Shown piece by piece: positions 23,179 to 32,200 of a DNA stretch of 64,000 nt. The stretch comes from Nansenia antarctica (Eukaryota > Chordata > Actinopteri > Argentiniformes > Microstomatidae): positions 14,506,149 through 14,570,148 of the forward strand of contig OZ022344.1 of NCBI GenBank assembly GCA_963989245.1, in the 5' to 3' direction. The notes beneath the pieces were generated by a model, which was given only the letters and a program-made list of their open reading frames with translations, was not told the DNA's origin and did not search any database. Positions within the stretch are counted from its first letter, which is position 1, and each line of letters begins with the position of its first letter. The position numbers and the translations under genes were made by a program.

Positions 23179-23958
23179 ATGGAGTCGCCCCTAGGACATG
23201 TACTCGCCCACCTGGCACAGCTGCAAGAGCAGCAGGCGGCAATGGCGCGGGTCAGCCATGACGCTCTGATGGACATGGCCCGCGCCCAGGCCGAGGACCA
23301 GGCGGACCTCCGGGCCATCATCCGCGGCCGGGAGGGGAACGGGGACTACGGTGTGGCAGGCGGTGGGACCCGAGTCCGGATGCAGCGGATGACGGAGGGG
23401 GACGACCCGGAGGCTTACCTCGAGACGTTCGAGGGGGTGGCCCGGAGCAGCGGGTGGCCAGAGGACGAGTGGGCCTACCAGCTCCGGCCCCTGCTGATCG
23501 GGGAGGCGCAGCTCGCGCTGGCTAGTCTCCCGGCGGCCAGCCAGGCCGACTACCCGACAGTGGTCAGGGCCATCCGGGACCGGCTCGGGCTGAGCCCGGA
23601 AGAGCACCGGCGCCGGTTCCGTGCCCTGACCCTGGAGGCCGTCGGGAGGCCGTTTCTGTACGGCCAGCGGGTGCTGGACCAGGCGCGGCGGTGGCTGCAG
23701 CCCGAGGAGAGATCGGCGGCGGAGGTGGTGGAGCAGGTCGCCCTGGAGAGGTTCGTGGGGGGCCTGCCGGCGCGGACCGCTGCCTGGGTAGCCTACCACC
23801 GGCCCGCCAACCTCACCACCGCCATCGGGCTGGCCGAGAACCACCTGCCCTCTCCAGACCTGGGGGTGGCGGGACCCGCCGCGGTCCCGGTCCCAGCTCC
23901 CCGCCGCCAGGGGGGGGGGGGCTGCCCGGACCGGACCCGTGGCGGGGACACGGCGTGA
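23179..23958 (+). CDS. gag: Retrotransposon gag with SCAN-like capsid domain
   Basis: A 259-residue frame with very GC-rich codons unlike the neighbouring AT-rich host sequence. The segment from DPEAYLETFEGVARSSGWPE through QLRPLLIGEAQLALASLPA, YPTVVRAIRDRLGLSPEEHR and PARTAAWVAYHRP resembles the SCAN fold, which derives from gypsy capsid proteins. No CCHC zinc knuckle remains; the frame stops just after a run of Gly codons, at the apparent deletion junction. Confidence 0.85.
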   Translation: MESPLGHVLAHLAQLQEQQAAMARVSHDALMDMARAQAEDQADLRAIIRGREGNGDYGVAGGGTRVRMQRMTEGDDPEAYLETFEGVARSSGWPEDEWAYQLRPLLIGEAQLALASLPAASQADYPTVVRAIRDRLGLSPEEHRRRFRALTLEAVGRPFLYGQRVLDQARRWLQPEERSAAEVVEQVALERFVGGLPARTAAWVAYHRPANLTTAIGLAENHLPSPDLGVAGPAAVPVPAPRRQGGGGCPDRTRGGDTA

Positions 23959-23969
23959 GAGGCCGATGG

Positions 23970-24571
23970 CCGCTCCCCGGGGCCGACCCGGAAGGAAGTG
24001 AGGCGGTTCCTGGGACTGGCGGGCTATTACCGGCAGTTCGTGCCGGGGTTTTCGGAGCTGGCCAGCCCCCTGACCGACCTCACCCGGAAGGGTGCCCCAG
24101 ACCCGGTCCAGTGGTCGGAGCCGTGCCAGGTGGCGTTTGAAGGTATTAAAGCTGCTCTCTGTGGTATAACTGTCCTGTATGCTCCCGATTTTAACATCCC
24201 TTTTTCCCTGCAGACGGACGCATCGGATAGGGGGCTGGGAGCGGTGCTGACCCAGCAGGTGGAGGGAGCCGACCATCCAGTGCTGTACCTGAGCCGCATC
24301 GGAGCGAGAGGGCAGGTACAGCACGGTGGAGAAGGAGTGCCTGGCCATCCGGTGGGCGGTCGGCGCCCTCCGGTACTACCTGCTGGGGCACGCGTTCACC
24401 CTCTACTCCGACCATGCTCCCCTCCAGTGGCTCCACCGTATGAAGGACTCTAACGCGAGGATCACACGCTGGTACCTCGCGCTGCAGCCCTTCAATTTTA
24501 CGGTGGTGCATAGGCCGGGGGCGCAGATGGTCGTGGCCGACTTCCTCTCCCGTTCAGGGGGCGGGGAGTAG
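23970..24571 (+). pseudogene. pol: RT C-terminus and RNase H remnant of the LTR element
   Basis: Frame at 23998-24310 has FLGLAGYYRQFVPGFSELAS (RT thumb) and FSLQTDASDRGLGAVLTQQ (RNase H DAS motif). A frameshift around 24310 moves it to 24326-24571 with VEKECLAIRWAVGALRYYLL, YSDHAPLQW and VVADFLSR. The RT catalytic palm is absent. It cannot be autonomous. Confidence 0.9.
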
Positions 24572-24615
24572 GCTGGTGGCCGGGCACGCCCGGCCTTAAT
24601 CTGGTGGTGGGGGTG

Positions 24616-25041
24616 TGTGGGGAACATGGCGCGTTCCGACCTGCAGGGGGAGCCACAGGACGGTTGGTGAAGGGGATGGGGGCGTAATTGGCACCGGCTT
24701 ATGCCAATTAGGTCCTCATCAAAGCGCCCTCTTAATGTGTTGCTTTGTTTCCCCCGGGAGTTCAGTCAGGTGGAGGAGAGAGACGGTGAAGGAGACCGGA
24801 GAGGAGAAGGAGAACGGGCGAGAGAGAGTCTGGGAGAGAGAGTGGCGAAAAGCCCTGCGAGCCAGCCGCGACCGAAAGGGTCGGGCGAGAGAGGCGAGTG
24901 CACGGCGAAGAACTCCCCTGAGCGAGGCTCAGTTTAAGAGACATTGACCAAGCCCAGTGTGTGTGAAATAAACTGGGCTCCGCCCGTTCTTATACCCGCC
25001 AGTACTGTTGTCCGTCTCCCTCTGTGCACGAACCTGCTACA
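24616..25041 (+). repeat. 3' LTR (426 bp)
   Basis: Same length as the 5' LTR with about three substitutions (for example GGCTTATGCC versus GGCTGATGCC). Confidence 0.95.
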
Positions 25042-25499
25042 GAAGTGCTGCCCACTAATGAAGCCAAGAAGTTGAAGGTCTCTGCTCCAGGCTTGGAGTC
25101 AGGAGTTTGTGCTCAGATACCTCAGACCTTCACCATTGACTGTAGTAAGACAGGAGAGGCCCCAGAGTCTGTGGCTGTTATGACACCAATGGGTGGGTGT
25201 ATTGCTATTATTAACCTCTAATGATTTCTCATAAAGCTGCACATTTTCATATTGTATGCATATGTATTTGTTTATAGATCTAATTTCATATAACCAGGTA
25301 AGATGGAGGTTGTGGAGGTGACAGACAATGAGGATGGGACATACTCAGTGGCCTACTCCCCTTCCATGCATGGTGCTCACTCTGTCATAGTTAAGTATGC
25401 TGATGAAGATACGTTTTGCAGGTATTGACCCCAATGTTCAAAACATAAAATGTGAATGAATTGTCATGAATTGGAAATAACATTTTTGGAAACATCCCT

Positions 25500-26010
25500 G
25501 ATACTACGAACACTTTGCCCGGCTGCCCTCGAAAAGGCGGTACAGGACCATGGCCGCAAGGACAAACAGACTGAAGCACAGCTTCTACCCCAGGGCCAGC
25601 CAGGCCCTGAACACAGCAAAGACCTAGGTTCTGGGCCCTGGACAGTCTGGACGGATTGATGGCAGCTGCTGGATTGAAAAAATCAGGTGTAGTGCTGAGG
25701 CACAAATATGTACATTTCAAGCCTGCAAACTGCGACACTTTTAATGAATGTGCAATAACACTATGTGCAATATGACAACCCTAGTCGTCTATCTGTACAG
25801 TATAGTATAGTGGATAGTGTACATAGCCTTTATTTATGTAAACCAGCTCCTTTCCCTTCTTGTTTTTTTAGTTTCTTGTTTTTTTAGTTTTTTTAGTTTT
25901 TTTTTCTTTCCTAGCACCAGGGGAGCCACCCCTCCCAAATTTCGTTGTTTGGTACCTGTACTGTAGCAATGACAATAAAGACCATTCATTCATTCATTCA
26001 TACTAACTAC
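25500..26010 (+). mobile_element. 5'-truncated L2-like LINE, 3' end
   Basis: Homologous to the 3' end of the minus-strand LINE at 55766-58860: CTTCTACCCCAGGGCCAGCC (end of ORF2), TTTGCAGGCTTG/CAAGCCTGCAAA shared UTR, and a terminal (CATT)n tail at about 25984-26003. It lies in the intron between R13 units 6 and 7. Confidence 0.9.
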
Positions 26011-26049
26011 CATGTGCTTTTCTCTATGCACATATTCACTATATTCCAG

Positions 26050-26162
26050 TCTCTCCAGCTTCCAAGTGTTACTCAGTGATGAAAACAAGTGTCTTACTCC
26101 CCTTCTATGGAGGGGTCTCACTCTTTAATAGTGAAATATGCAGATGAAGATGAGGTTTGCCG
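26050..26162 (+). pseudogene. flnb: R13 tandem unit 7, A/B fusion by deletion
   Basis: A 113-nt open segment that starts like an A-exon (SLSSFQVLLSDEN) and abruptly continues as B-exon sequence (YSPSMEGSHSLIVKYADED) in a different frame. The end of A, the intron and the start of B are deleted. Confidence 0.85.
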
Positions 26163-26240
26163 GTACAGTAAAACACTTCTCCATGTTGTCTTGTTTGTGA
26201 GGTGGAGACCTGGATTATTATGTCATTCTGTGGTCAGGTC

Positions 26241-26420
26241 AGTAGTATATACACTGGCCTTTTCTTTGATCTCACATTTGATTGATCTTTTACGACAGCT
26301 GCTCAACAAACAGGCCCTTAGAGCAAAAACATGTATTACCTCATTTAGACATCAAAGATCAAGGGTCATAAAAGATCAATCAAATGTGAGATCAAAGAAA
26401 AGGACAGTGTATATACTACT
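26241..26420. mobile_element. Palindromic MITE (180 bp)
   Basis: Arms AGTAGTATATACACTG... and ...CAGTGTATATACTACT are near-perfect inverted repeats of over 50 bp, including TTTGATCTCACATTTGATTG. No coding capacity. Sits in the intron between R13 units 7 and 8. Confidence 0.85.
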
Positions 26421-26478
26421 CAGGTCCGTGTTAGATACTCTGCCATGTTTTAACCTCAATTGTGTTATTTTGTTTCAG

Positions 26479-26896
26479 CCCGTTTAGTTTCCAAGTGTTA
26501 CCAACAAATGACAGTAACCAGATGAAAGTATCTCGACCAGGCTTTGAGTCAGGAGCTTGTGCCAAAATAGACCTCAGACCTTGACCATTGACTGTAGTAA
26601 GACTGGAGAGGCCCCAGAGTCTGTAGCTGTTATGACACCAATGGGTGGGTGTATGTTTTCTGCAATTATCAACTGACATAGATTCATTGTTTGTGTCTTT
26701 CATAATCCTGCCCAGTTCATTCATTCTCCTTCATTTTTGTTGTTGGGTTTCACCATGTTTTTATATTTGTAGGTAAGATAGAAGTTGTGAAGGTGAAAAA
26801 CAACAGTGATGGGACATACTCATTAACCTACTCCCCTTCCATGGAGGGAGGCCATTCCGTGGTGGTAAAATATGCTGATGCAGATGAGTTCTGCAG
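26479..26896 (+). pseudogene. flnb: R13 tandem unit 8, 2-nt insertion in A-exon
   Basis: A-exon 26479-26644 is 166 nt with an extra GA (AAAATAGACCTCAGACC) relative to siblings, giving a frameshift. B-exon 26773-26896 is intact (SLTYSPSMEGGHSVVVKYAD). Confidence 0.85.
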
Positions 26897-27005
26897 GTAG
26901 GTAAGACATTTTAAGGGGGGTTCAAGAGCACATGTTCTGTTATAAATCTGGAATTTGGTGGTTAGTTCACTTTGTCTTTCATCTTCTATGTTGAACGTTT
27001 GACAG

Positions 27006-27370
27006 TCCAATACAGTTCCAAGTGCTGCCCACTAATGATGCCAACAAGTTGAAGGTCTTTGGACCAGGCTTGGAGTCAGGAGTCTGTGCCAAAGTCCCTC
27101 AGACCTTCTCCATTGACTGTAGTAAGACTGGAGAGGCTCCAGCGTCTGTTGCTCTGCTGATGTTGAACGGTGAGTGGTTCTGCTTATGAATCATTCTGTG
27201 GCTATGGACTTTGTGGATACATTTATTTTTGCTTATATCTTTTTAGGGAAGATGGAGCTTGCGGAGGTGATAGACAACGGGGATGGGACATACTCAGTGG
27301 CCTACTCCCCCTCCATGCAGGGTTCTCACTCTTTGATGATCAAATATGCAAATGAAGATGAGTTTTGTAG
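27006..27370 (+). CDS. flnb: R13 tandem unit 9, intact
   Basis: A-exon 27006-27169 (164 nt): SPIQFQVLPTNDANKLKVFG, PGLESGVCAKVPQTFSIDCS, KTGEAPASVALLMLNG. B-exon 27247-27370 (124 nt): KMELAEVIDNGDGTYSVAYS, then PSMQGSHSLMIKYANEDEFC. No lesion. It is followed by R14. Confidence 0.9.
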
Positions 27371-27604
27371 GTAAGATATTGGAGATCTTTCAGAGGAATA
27401 TTTGATTAAATTTACATTTCAGAGATATTGTTTTTGCATCCATTTTAATATTTAAATTTGTGACCAGTGCCTTCCATGTGCTGTCCTCTCATGATGCCAG
27501 TACAGTTTGTGCCAGTGGACCAGGCCTGATGCCTAGTCTACCTGCCAGCCTGCCGGCACAATTCACCATCGTAGCCACAGGAGCAGGGGAGGGTCAATTA
27601 TCAG

Positions 27605-28364
27605 CAGTGATGTGAATAACGGTGTTAAAATAAACGGTGTTACTAACGGCGTTACTTTTTTCAGTAACGGGCAATCTAATTAATTACTATTTCCATCGTT
27701 ATAACGCCGTTACCGTTACCGGTAATTCAATGGGGCGCGTTACTAGTTACTACTGAAGCTTCTCATTGTCATCCGACCTAAGTCACAGCTGCAACGGTGT
27801 TTTTTGTTTGTTTGTTGGGGAGGGGAGGGGCGAGACAACCGCTTAAGTGATCATGATTGGCTATGGTAGAGAACATTTCATGGTAAGCTAACCATAAGCC
27901 AACCATAGTTCAGTGTCAACACTTCATATTGGCTAGGATGGTTAGATGACTGGGTTGGCTGGATGAATGAATGCATGCATGGATGGATGAGTGTTAGGAA
28001 GGAGTGTACGGATGGATAGATGAATGAATGAATGAATGTTTAGGAGCTAAAGTTGGATTTGTCCAAGAAATTCATGTCTTATTTTTTCAGTACTACTTTA
28101 AAAGCACTTCATATTGTTTAACTGTTTACTTTTGTTGTGTTGAAAATACTTGAAGTTACAGTCTGTCTACCAGTTGTCTGAAGTTGTGTGACAGTTTGAT
28201 TTATTTAATTTACACTACAAAGATTTAAAAGCACTTCATATTGTTAAATGTTTACTTTAAAAAGTAACGCAATAGTTACTTTCCCTAGTAACTAGTTACT
28301 TTTATAATGAAGTAATTCAGTTACTAACTCAGTTACTTTTTGGGATAAGTAACTATAACTAAGT
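27605..28364 (+). mobile_element. Non-autonomous hAT-like element (GTAACG-rich), right end lost
   Basis: Starts CAGTGATGTGAATAACGG and is dense in GTTAC/GTAAC motifs (CGTTACTTTTTTCAGTAACG), a widespread fish hAT family. The right side ends in TAAGTAACTATAACTAAG without the expected terminal inverted repeat, so it is truncated by about 30 bp. No transposase. Confidence 0.75.
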
Positions 28365-28439
28365 TATGACATGAGGGCAAAAACCTATGTTTCTTTCAAC
28401 ATACGTAGAAATCACATGTTTGACTCTCCCTAATATATA

Positions 28440-28577
28440 ATATATGCCATTGAGCTGACTTACATTGCAGTGAGTGCATGCATGCATTTTTCGGTATATA
28501 TGTTCCCAGAGGGAATGGATCCCACAACCTAGTGATGTTAGCGCAATGCTCTAGCAACTGAGCCACAGAGGACCACA
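28440..28577 (+). repeat. Dispersed fish repeat, second copy
   Basis: Shares ACTTACATTGCAGTGAGTGC, GGTATATATGTTCCCAG and CTCTAGCAACTGAGCCACAG with 18300-18440. Confidence 0.65.
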
Positions 28578-29271
28578 AAGTTGCACATAGTTAAAGTATA
28601 GAATTGAAGAGTCAAACATTCCTCCCCATATCTATGAGATTGTCTTCCTACTTGTTCATCAACATTATATATAATTCATCAACATATTTTTGTTCACTGT
28701 TTAATTTCAGGATCCAGAGGGGAGATCAAAAAGACCCAGCATCCATGATAATCAGGATGGGACCCACCTGGTGTCCTATGTCCCTGGCAAAGGGGGCGAC
28801 TACCAGATTAGGATTCAATATGGTGGTGACGAGATCCCCACTTCACCCTACCATGTCAGGGCCATCACAACTGGGGATGCTGACAAGTGTATAGTTACAG
28901 GTATAGTATACTTATAGTATGTATACTATACCTGTATAGTTACAGGTATAGTTATCTGAAGCCGACAATGGATTCTTTATGATCTCTCTTGTACTAAAGA
29001 AGTTTTTTTTTTTTTTGTGTAATCCTCAATGACTACAACCCTTCCCATAACCCTCCTCTTCGTTTTGAAAATTCACCCTCCAATTCAAATCTCCACTAGA
29101 GTGTCCTTTCACTGGTTCTAAATCAATTGATAAGCTAATAATAAATGGGTAATGGACTGTATAGCCCGACTGGTTTTCAACAGGTTTGAAATAGCTTTAC
29201 GTTGATTAATTATTAAGCTACCTATTTGCACCCTTTAAATGACCTGGACACCTTGGAACCCCATCTCCCAG

Positions 29272-29519
29272 GTCCTGGGTTAGGTTCTGTCATCTGTGCT
29301 GGGGAGGAGATTTGCTTCGTGGTGAACACACTGTCTGCCGGGCTGGGGAAGGTCTTGTGTTTCGTGCTGACCCCAGATGGGATTGAGGTGGAGGCGGATG
29401 TTATTGAGAAGGAGGATGGGACCTTCGTGATCTGCTATACTGCCTCTCAGCCAGGGAACTACATCATATCAGCAGGTTTTGGAGGGGAGATTCTATTCAC
29501 CAGTCCCTTTCAGATCATG
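29272..29519 (+). CDS. flnb: Filamin Ig repeat R15
   Basis: A 248-nt exon, phase 1 to 0. Encodes PGLGSVICAGEEICFVVNTL, SAGLGKVLCFVLTPDGIEVE, ADVIEKEDGTFVICYTASQP, close to FLNB R15 (GEEVGFVVD..TAGKGKVTC). Intact. Confidence 0.92.
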
Positions 29520-29697
29520 GTGAGAAAGTCATTCATTATTCATATGCATTTCCCCTTTTTTAAATAGCAAAAAACAGTAAGTTATAACATAGGAATATAT
29601 AACACTGGAAATCTGTTCCTGTGTGTGTCTCTTTAATGAAATTCATCGTGTTCTATTGTGTGTGTTCTATCTCTTGTGTGTGTGTGTGTGTGGCCAG

Positions 29698-29876
29698 GCA
29701 CCAGACGATGACTTGGACTCAGGATGTTTTGGGCAGCAGTCCAACTGGAAGATGGAGATGGCCTCCAGAGATGGTATGGAATCTCTTCTCATTGGAGAGG
29801 AGGAAAGGTGCGCAGCTTCAGTAAAGCCCCTTTCACTGGCTAATATGAAAAGGAACGGAAGTGGAGACTCCAAATG
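29698..29876 (+). CDS. flnb: Filamin hinge-1 exon, 3' boundary uncertain
   Basis: Acceptor GGCCAG at 29692-29697, then APDDDLDSGCFGQQSNWKME and on. It lies where hinge 1 sits between R15 and R16, and hinge sequence is not conserved. The nearest donors (GATG|GTATGG at about 29773, GAAAG|GTGCGC at about 29808) do not match the phase 0 needed by the next exon, so either the donor is elsewhere or the junction is broken. The open frame runs to a TGA at 29874. Confidence 0.5.
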
Positions 29877-29991
29877 ATGATGGATGGTGGAGCCTCCCAC
29901 CATCCATCTAGCCCCTTCTACCACAGTACACTGAGTTTTTCTAGATCTTTATTGAAACTCCACTAGACAAAACTGTCATTATCAGTCTCTT

Positions 29992-30193
29992 AAGGCCAAT
30001 GCACACGGCCCCGATTTTGGCGCACCGCCGAATTCGATTCCATTGTTTTGAATGAGACAATGCACACGGCGTGCGATGCGATATTATCGCACGACAACAT
30101 TCGATTCTCCATTCACACCAATTGAAATAATTCAAAGAATTGAGAATCGAATGTTGTTGTGCGATAAAATCGCACGCCGTGTGCATTGGCCTT
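29992..30193. mobile_element. Palindromic MITE (about 200 bp)
   Basis: Arms AAGGCCAATGCACACGGC and GCCGTGTGCATTGGCCTT with further inverted pairs (TCGCACG...CGATT and GAATCG...CGTGCGA). No coding capacity. In the intron just before the R16 exon. Confidence 0.85.
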
Positions 30194-30220
30194 TACCCTC
30201 ATTTATCCTTCTCTCTACAG

Positions 30221-30599
30221 ATAGCACATGGCTCTTACATTCCCCTAAGCAGTGTGAACTCCACCGGACTAATGCCGTTTGACATTGTTATGGCCTCTGG
30301 CTTGACACAGGAAGAGATCATTGGTGAGAATCTAACCCCTGCGTCTACATTGTTTACCTTCACATTAACATAATTTTGATTTTATTTACCTGACATATGT
30401 ACTGTACAAGAGCCTATTGTTGTTTTAATCAGTTGCTCTAAAAAAACATTTTCCTCAGGTGAAGTGAGCATGCCGTCAGGGAGTACGGCCCAAGTGGAGG
30501 TCATTGACAACAGAGATGGCACGGTCACTCTGTTGTATGATCCTACTGAGGAAGGCCTGCATCAGATGCACATCAGGGTCTACGGCACTGCTGTCTCGG
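30221..30599 (+). CDS. flnb: Filamin Ig repeat R16
   Basis: Exons 30221-30323 and 30459-30599, phase 0 to 1 to 1. Encodes GSYIPLSSVNSTGLMPFDIV, ASGLTQEEIIG, EVSMPSGSTAQVEVIDNRDG, TVTLLYDPTEEGLHQMHIRV. The GLMPFDIVM and DGTV motifs match the start of FLNB R16. Intact. Confidence 0.9.
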
Positions 30600-30746
30600 G
30601 TAAGACTGTGTGTGAATAAGCTCACAGCCCTCTCAATTTAAGTAACCTTGATTATATAATAGCGTAAATTTAGTAACAACAGTGATTTGAACTTGCAAAG
30701 TCATAGGCAAAGAAAATTCCGTTTGTGACCAAAACCTGCATTTCAG

Positions 30747-31390
30747 AGAGCCCTCTCCAGTTCTATGTGAACAATGCCAGCAACACTGACCAGATGGCAC
30801 ATGGTCCAGGCCTAGTCTATGCCATTGCCAACAAGATTGCAGCCTTCACCATCTTCAACAAAGACTCAGCTCTAGGTAAGAGCTCCCACAGTAGGAAGAG
30901 ACAGCAAAGAACAACTATATTAGCAAAGAACAACTACACTACACACCAAGCCAATAAATAACATCATTGTGTTTATAATTTGTATGATTCTGATGCTTTA
31001 ACACATTAACAATAATTAACCTAGTTGCTAGTAAACTAGCCCATTTTAAAAAGATGTTATACCCTTGCTTTGATAACCAGGTGAACTGGACATTGCCCTT
31101 CAGGGTCCATCTAAAGCGAAGATTCGCTGCCTGAGCAACAGAGATGGTACCTGCACCGTGACCTACCTGCCCACCGTGCCTGGTGACCACAGCATCCTGG
31201 TGTGACCTACCTGCCCACCGTGCCTGGTGACCACAGCATCCTGGTGTGACCTACCTGCCCACCGTGCCTGGTGAGTGACTACAGCATCCTGGTGTGACCT
31301 ACCTGCCCACCGTGCCTGGTGACTACAGCATCCTGGTGCGACACAACAATGACCACATCACAGGCAGTCCCTTTAGTGCAAGGGTTGCTG
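30747..31390 (+). pseudogene. flnb: Filamin Ig repeat R17 disrupted by 44-bp tandem expansion
   Basis: Exon A 30747-30875 (ESPLQFYVNNASNTDQ, HGPGLVYAIANKIAAFTIFN) is intact. Exon B 31081-31390 begins ELDIALQGPSKAKIRCLSNR, then VTYLPTVPGDHSILV, after which a 44-bp segment is repeated (31158, 31202, 31246, 31294; third copy 48 bp). This adds 136 nt, shifts the frame and gives TGA at 31203-31205. The end of the repeat (HNNDHITGSPFSARVAG) survives in another frame with a good donor. Confidence 0.9.
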
Positions 31391-31442
31391 GTAAGAAGCC
31401 GTATCTGCCATTCAGTGATCCATATTGTTGTGACATTTAGCT

Positions 31443-31454
31443 TATAATAATAAT

Positions 31455-31493
<39 letters not shown>

Positions 31494-31830
31494 CTGTATT
31501 TGTCTAGCACCTTCTTAAAACAACCTTCAAAGTACTTTACAAATAGATAAAACAGATATGCAAATAAAAAACGAAATAGAAATAGAAACAGTAAAACAGA
31601 CACATTAAAAAGAGCAGCATCAGTGTAATGATGATTTCTGATATTGAAGTATAAAAGCCACGTGGGTGTAGAAGAAAGTTGCTGTTCAATGGAAAGTTGA
31701 ATCAAGACAATGTATGCAGATCTGGTCTCATACAAGTTGTACACATCAGTATTCAAACATGAACGAGCAATGACTGAGTGCATGTTACCCATCTTTATAG
31801 TAGTACCCACAGAGAAGATAGATGACAGCT
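31443..31830 (-). mobile_element. (AAT)n tract and probable LINE 3' end
   Basis: About 16 AAT units (31443-31492) followed by AAACTGTATTTGTCTAGCAC, CAAAGTACTTTACAAATAGA, typical of a LINE 3' terminus read on the minus strand. Extent approximate. Confidence 0.55.
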
Positions 31831-32200
31831 GTGGGTCGTAAACTCCTTTTAGACTCAGGAGTCTTGTTCTTGGCTCCTGGAAGTCTGGCTCCCAAAAGTA
31901 TAGCTAGGCTTGTCTACAACTTCTAGAAGCAAGCTAACTTCAGGTACACAGGAGGATTTAGCTGACAAAGAAGAAATACTTTTTTTTACCACATTTTGTT
32001 GTGTTATAGAGTGAATTTAAATTAAATTGGATTCAATTAAAAGAATTTGCCACCAATCCACACAAAATACCCCCAGAATGACAAAGTGAAAACACTTTTA
32101 ATTTATTAAAATGTACATAAGTATTCAATCGACACAAATGACACAATGACACAAATGAGCTAAAATGCGAAACTACCATCAACAAATCACTCAGTCCATC

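Larger units (their letters stand above)
22683..25046 (+). mobile_element. Ty3/gypsy-type LTR retrotransposon, recent, internally deleted
   Basis: Target duplication GAAGT at 22683-22687 and 25042-25046. Both LTRs are 426 bp, begin TGTGGGGAAC, end CTACA and differ at about three positions, so insertion is recent. A primer-binding site TGGCGCCCGACGTGAGGC follows the 5' LTR after one base, and a G-rich polypurine tract precedes the 3' LTR. The 2.36-kb element holds a SCAN-like gag and an RT/RNase H remnant. RNase H runs directly to the 3' LTR without integrase, which fits the Gmr1-like group (integrase before RT). The gag tail, protease, integrase and most of RT are deleted. Confidence 0.95.
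22670..25421 (+). pseudogene. flnb: R13 tandem unit 6, split by an LTR retrotransposon
   Basis: A-exon pieces 22670-22687 and 25047-25192 total 164 nt, the family length, once the element and one target copy are discounted. The insertion is therefore inside the exon. B-exon 25298-25421 is intact (MEVVEVTDNEDGTYSVAYSP). Confidence 0.93.
27468..28900 (+). pseudogene. flnb: Filamin Ig repeat R14 interrupted by a hAT-like insertion
   Basis: First part 27468-27604 encodes AFHVLSSHDASTVCASGPGL, PASLPAQFTIVATGAGEGQL, matching FLNB R14. It runs straight into a hAT terminus at 27605 without a donor site. The second part, 28711-28900, encodes DPEGRSKRPSIHDNQDGTHL, VSYVPGKGGDYQIRIQYGGD, SPYHVRAITTGDADKCIVTG. 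Whether R14 was one exon or two before insertion is not clear. Confidence 0.8.

Noticed and set aside
23191..24348. 385-codon minus-strand frame
   Set aside because: Antisense shadow of the GC-rich retrotransposon gag and RT region.
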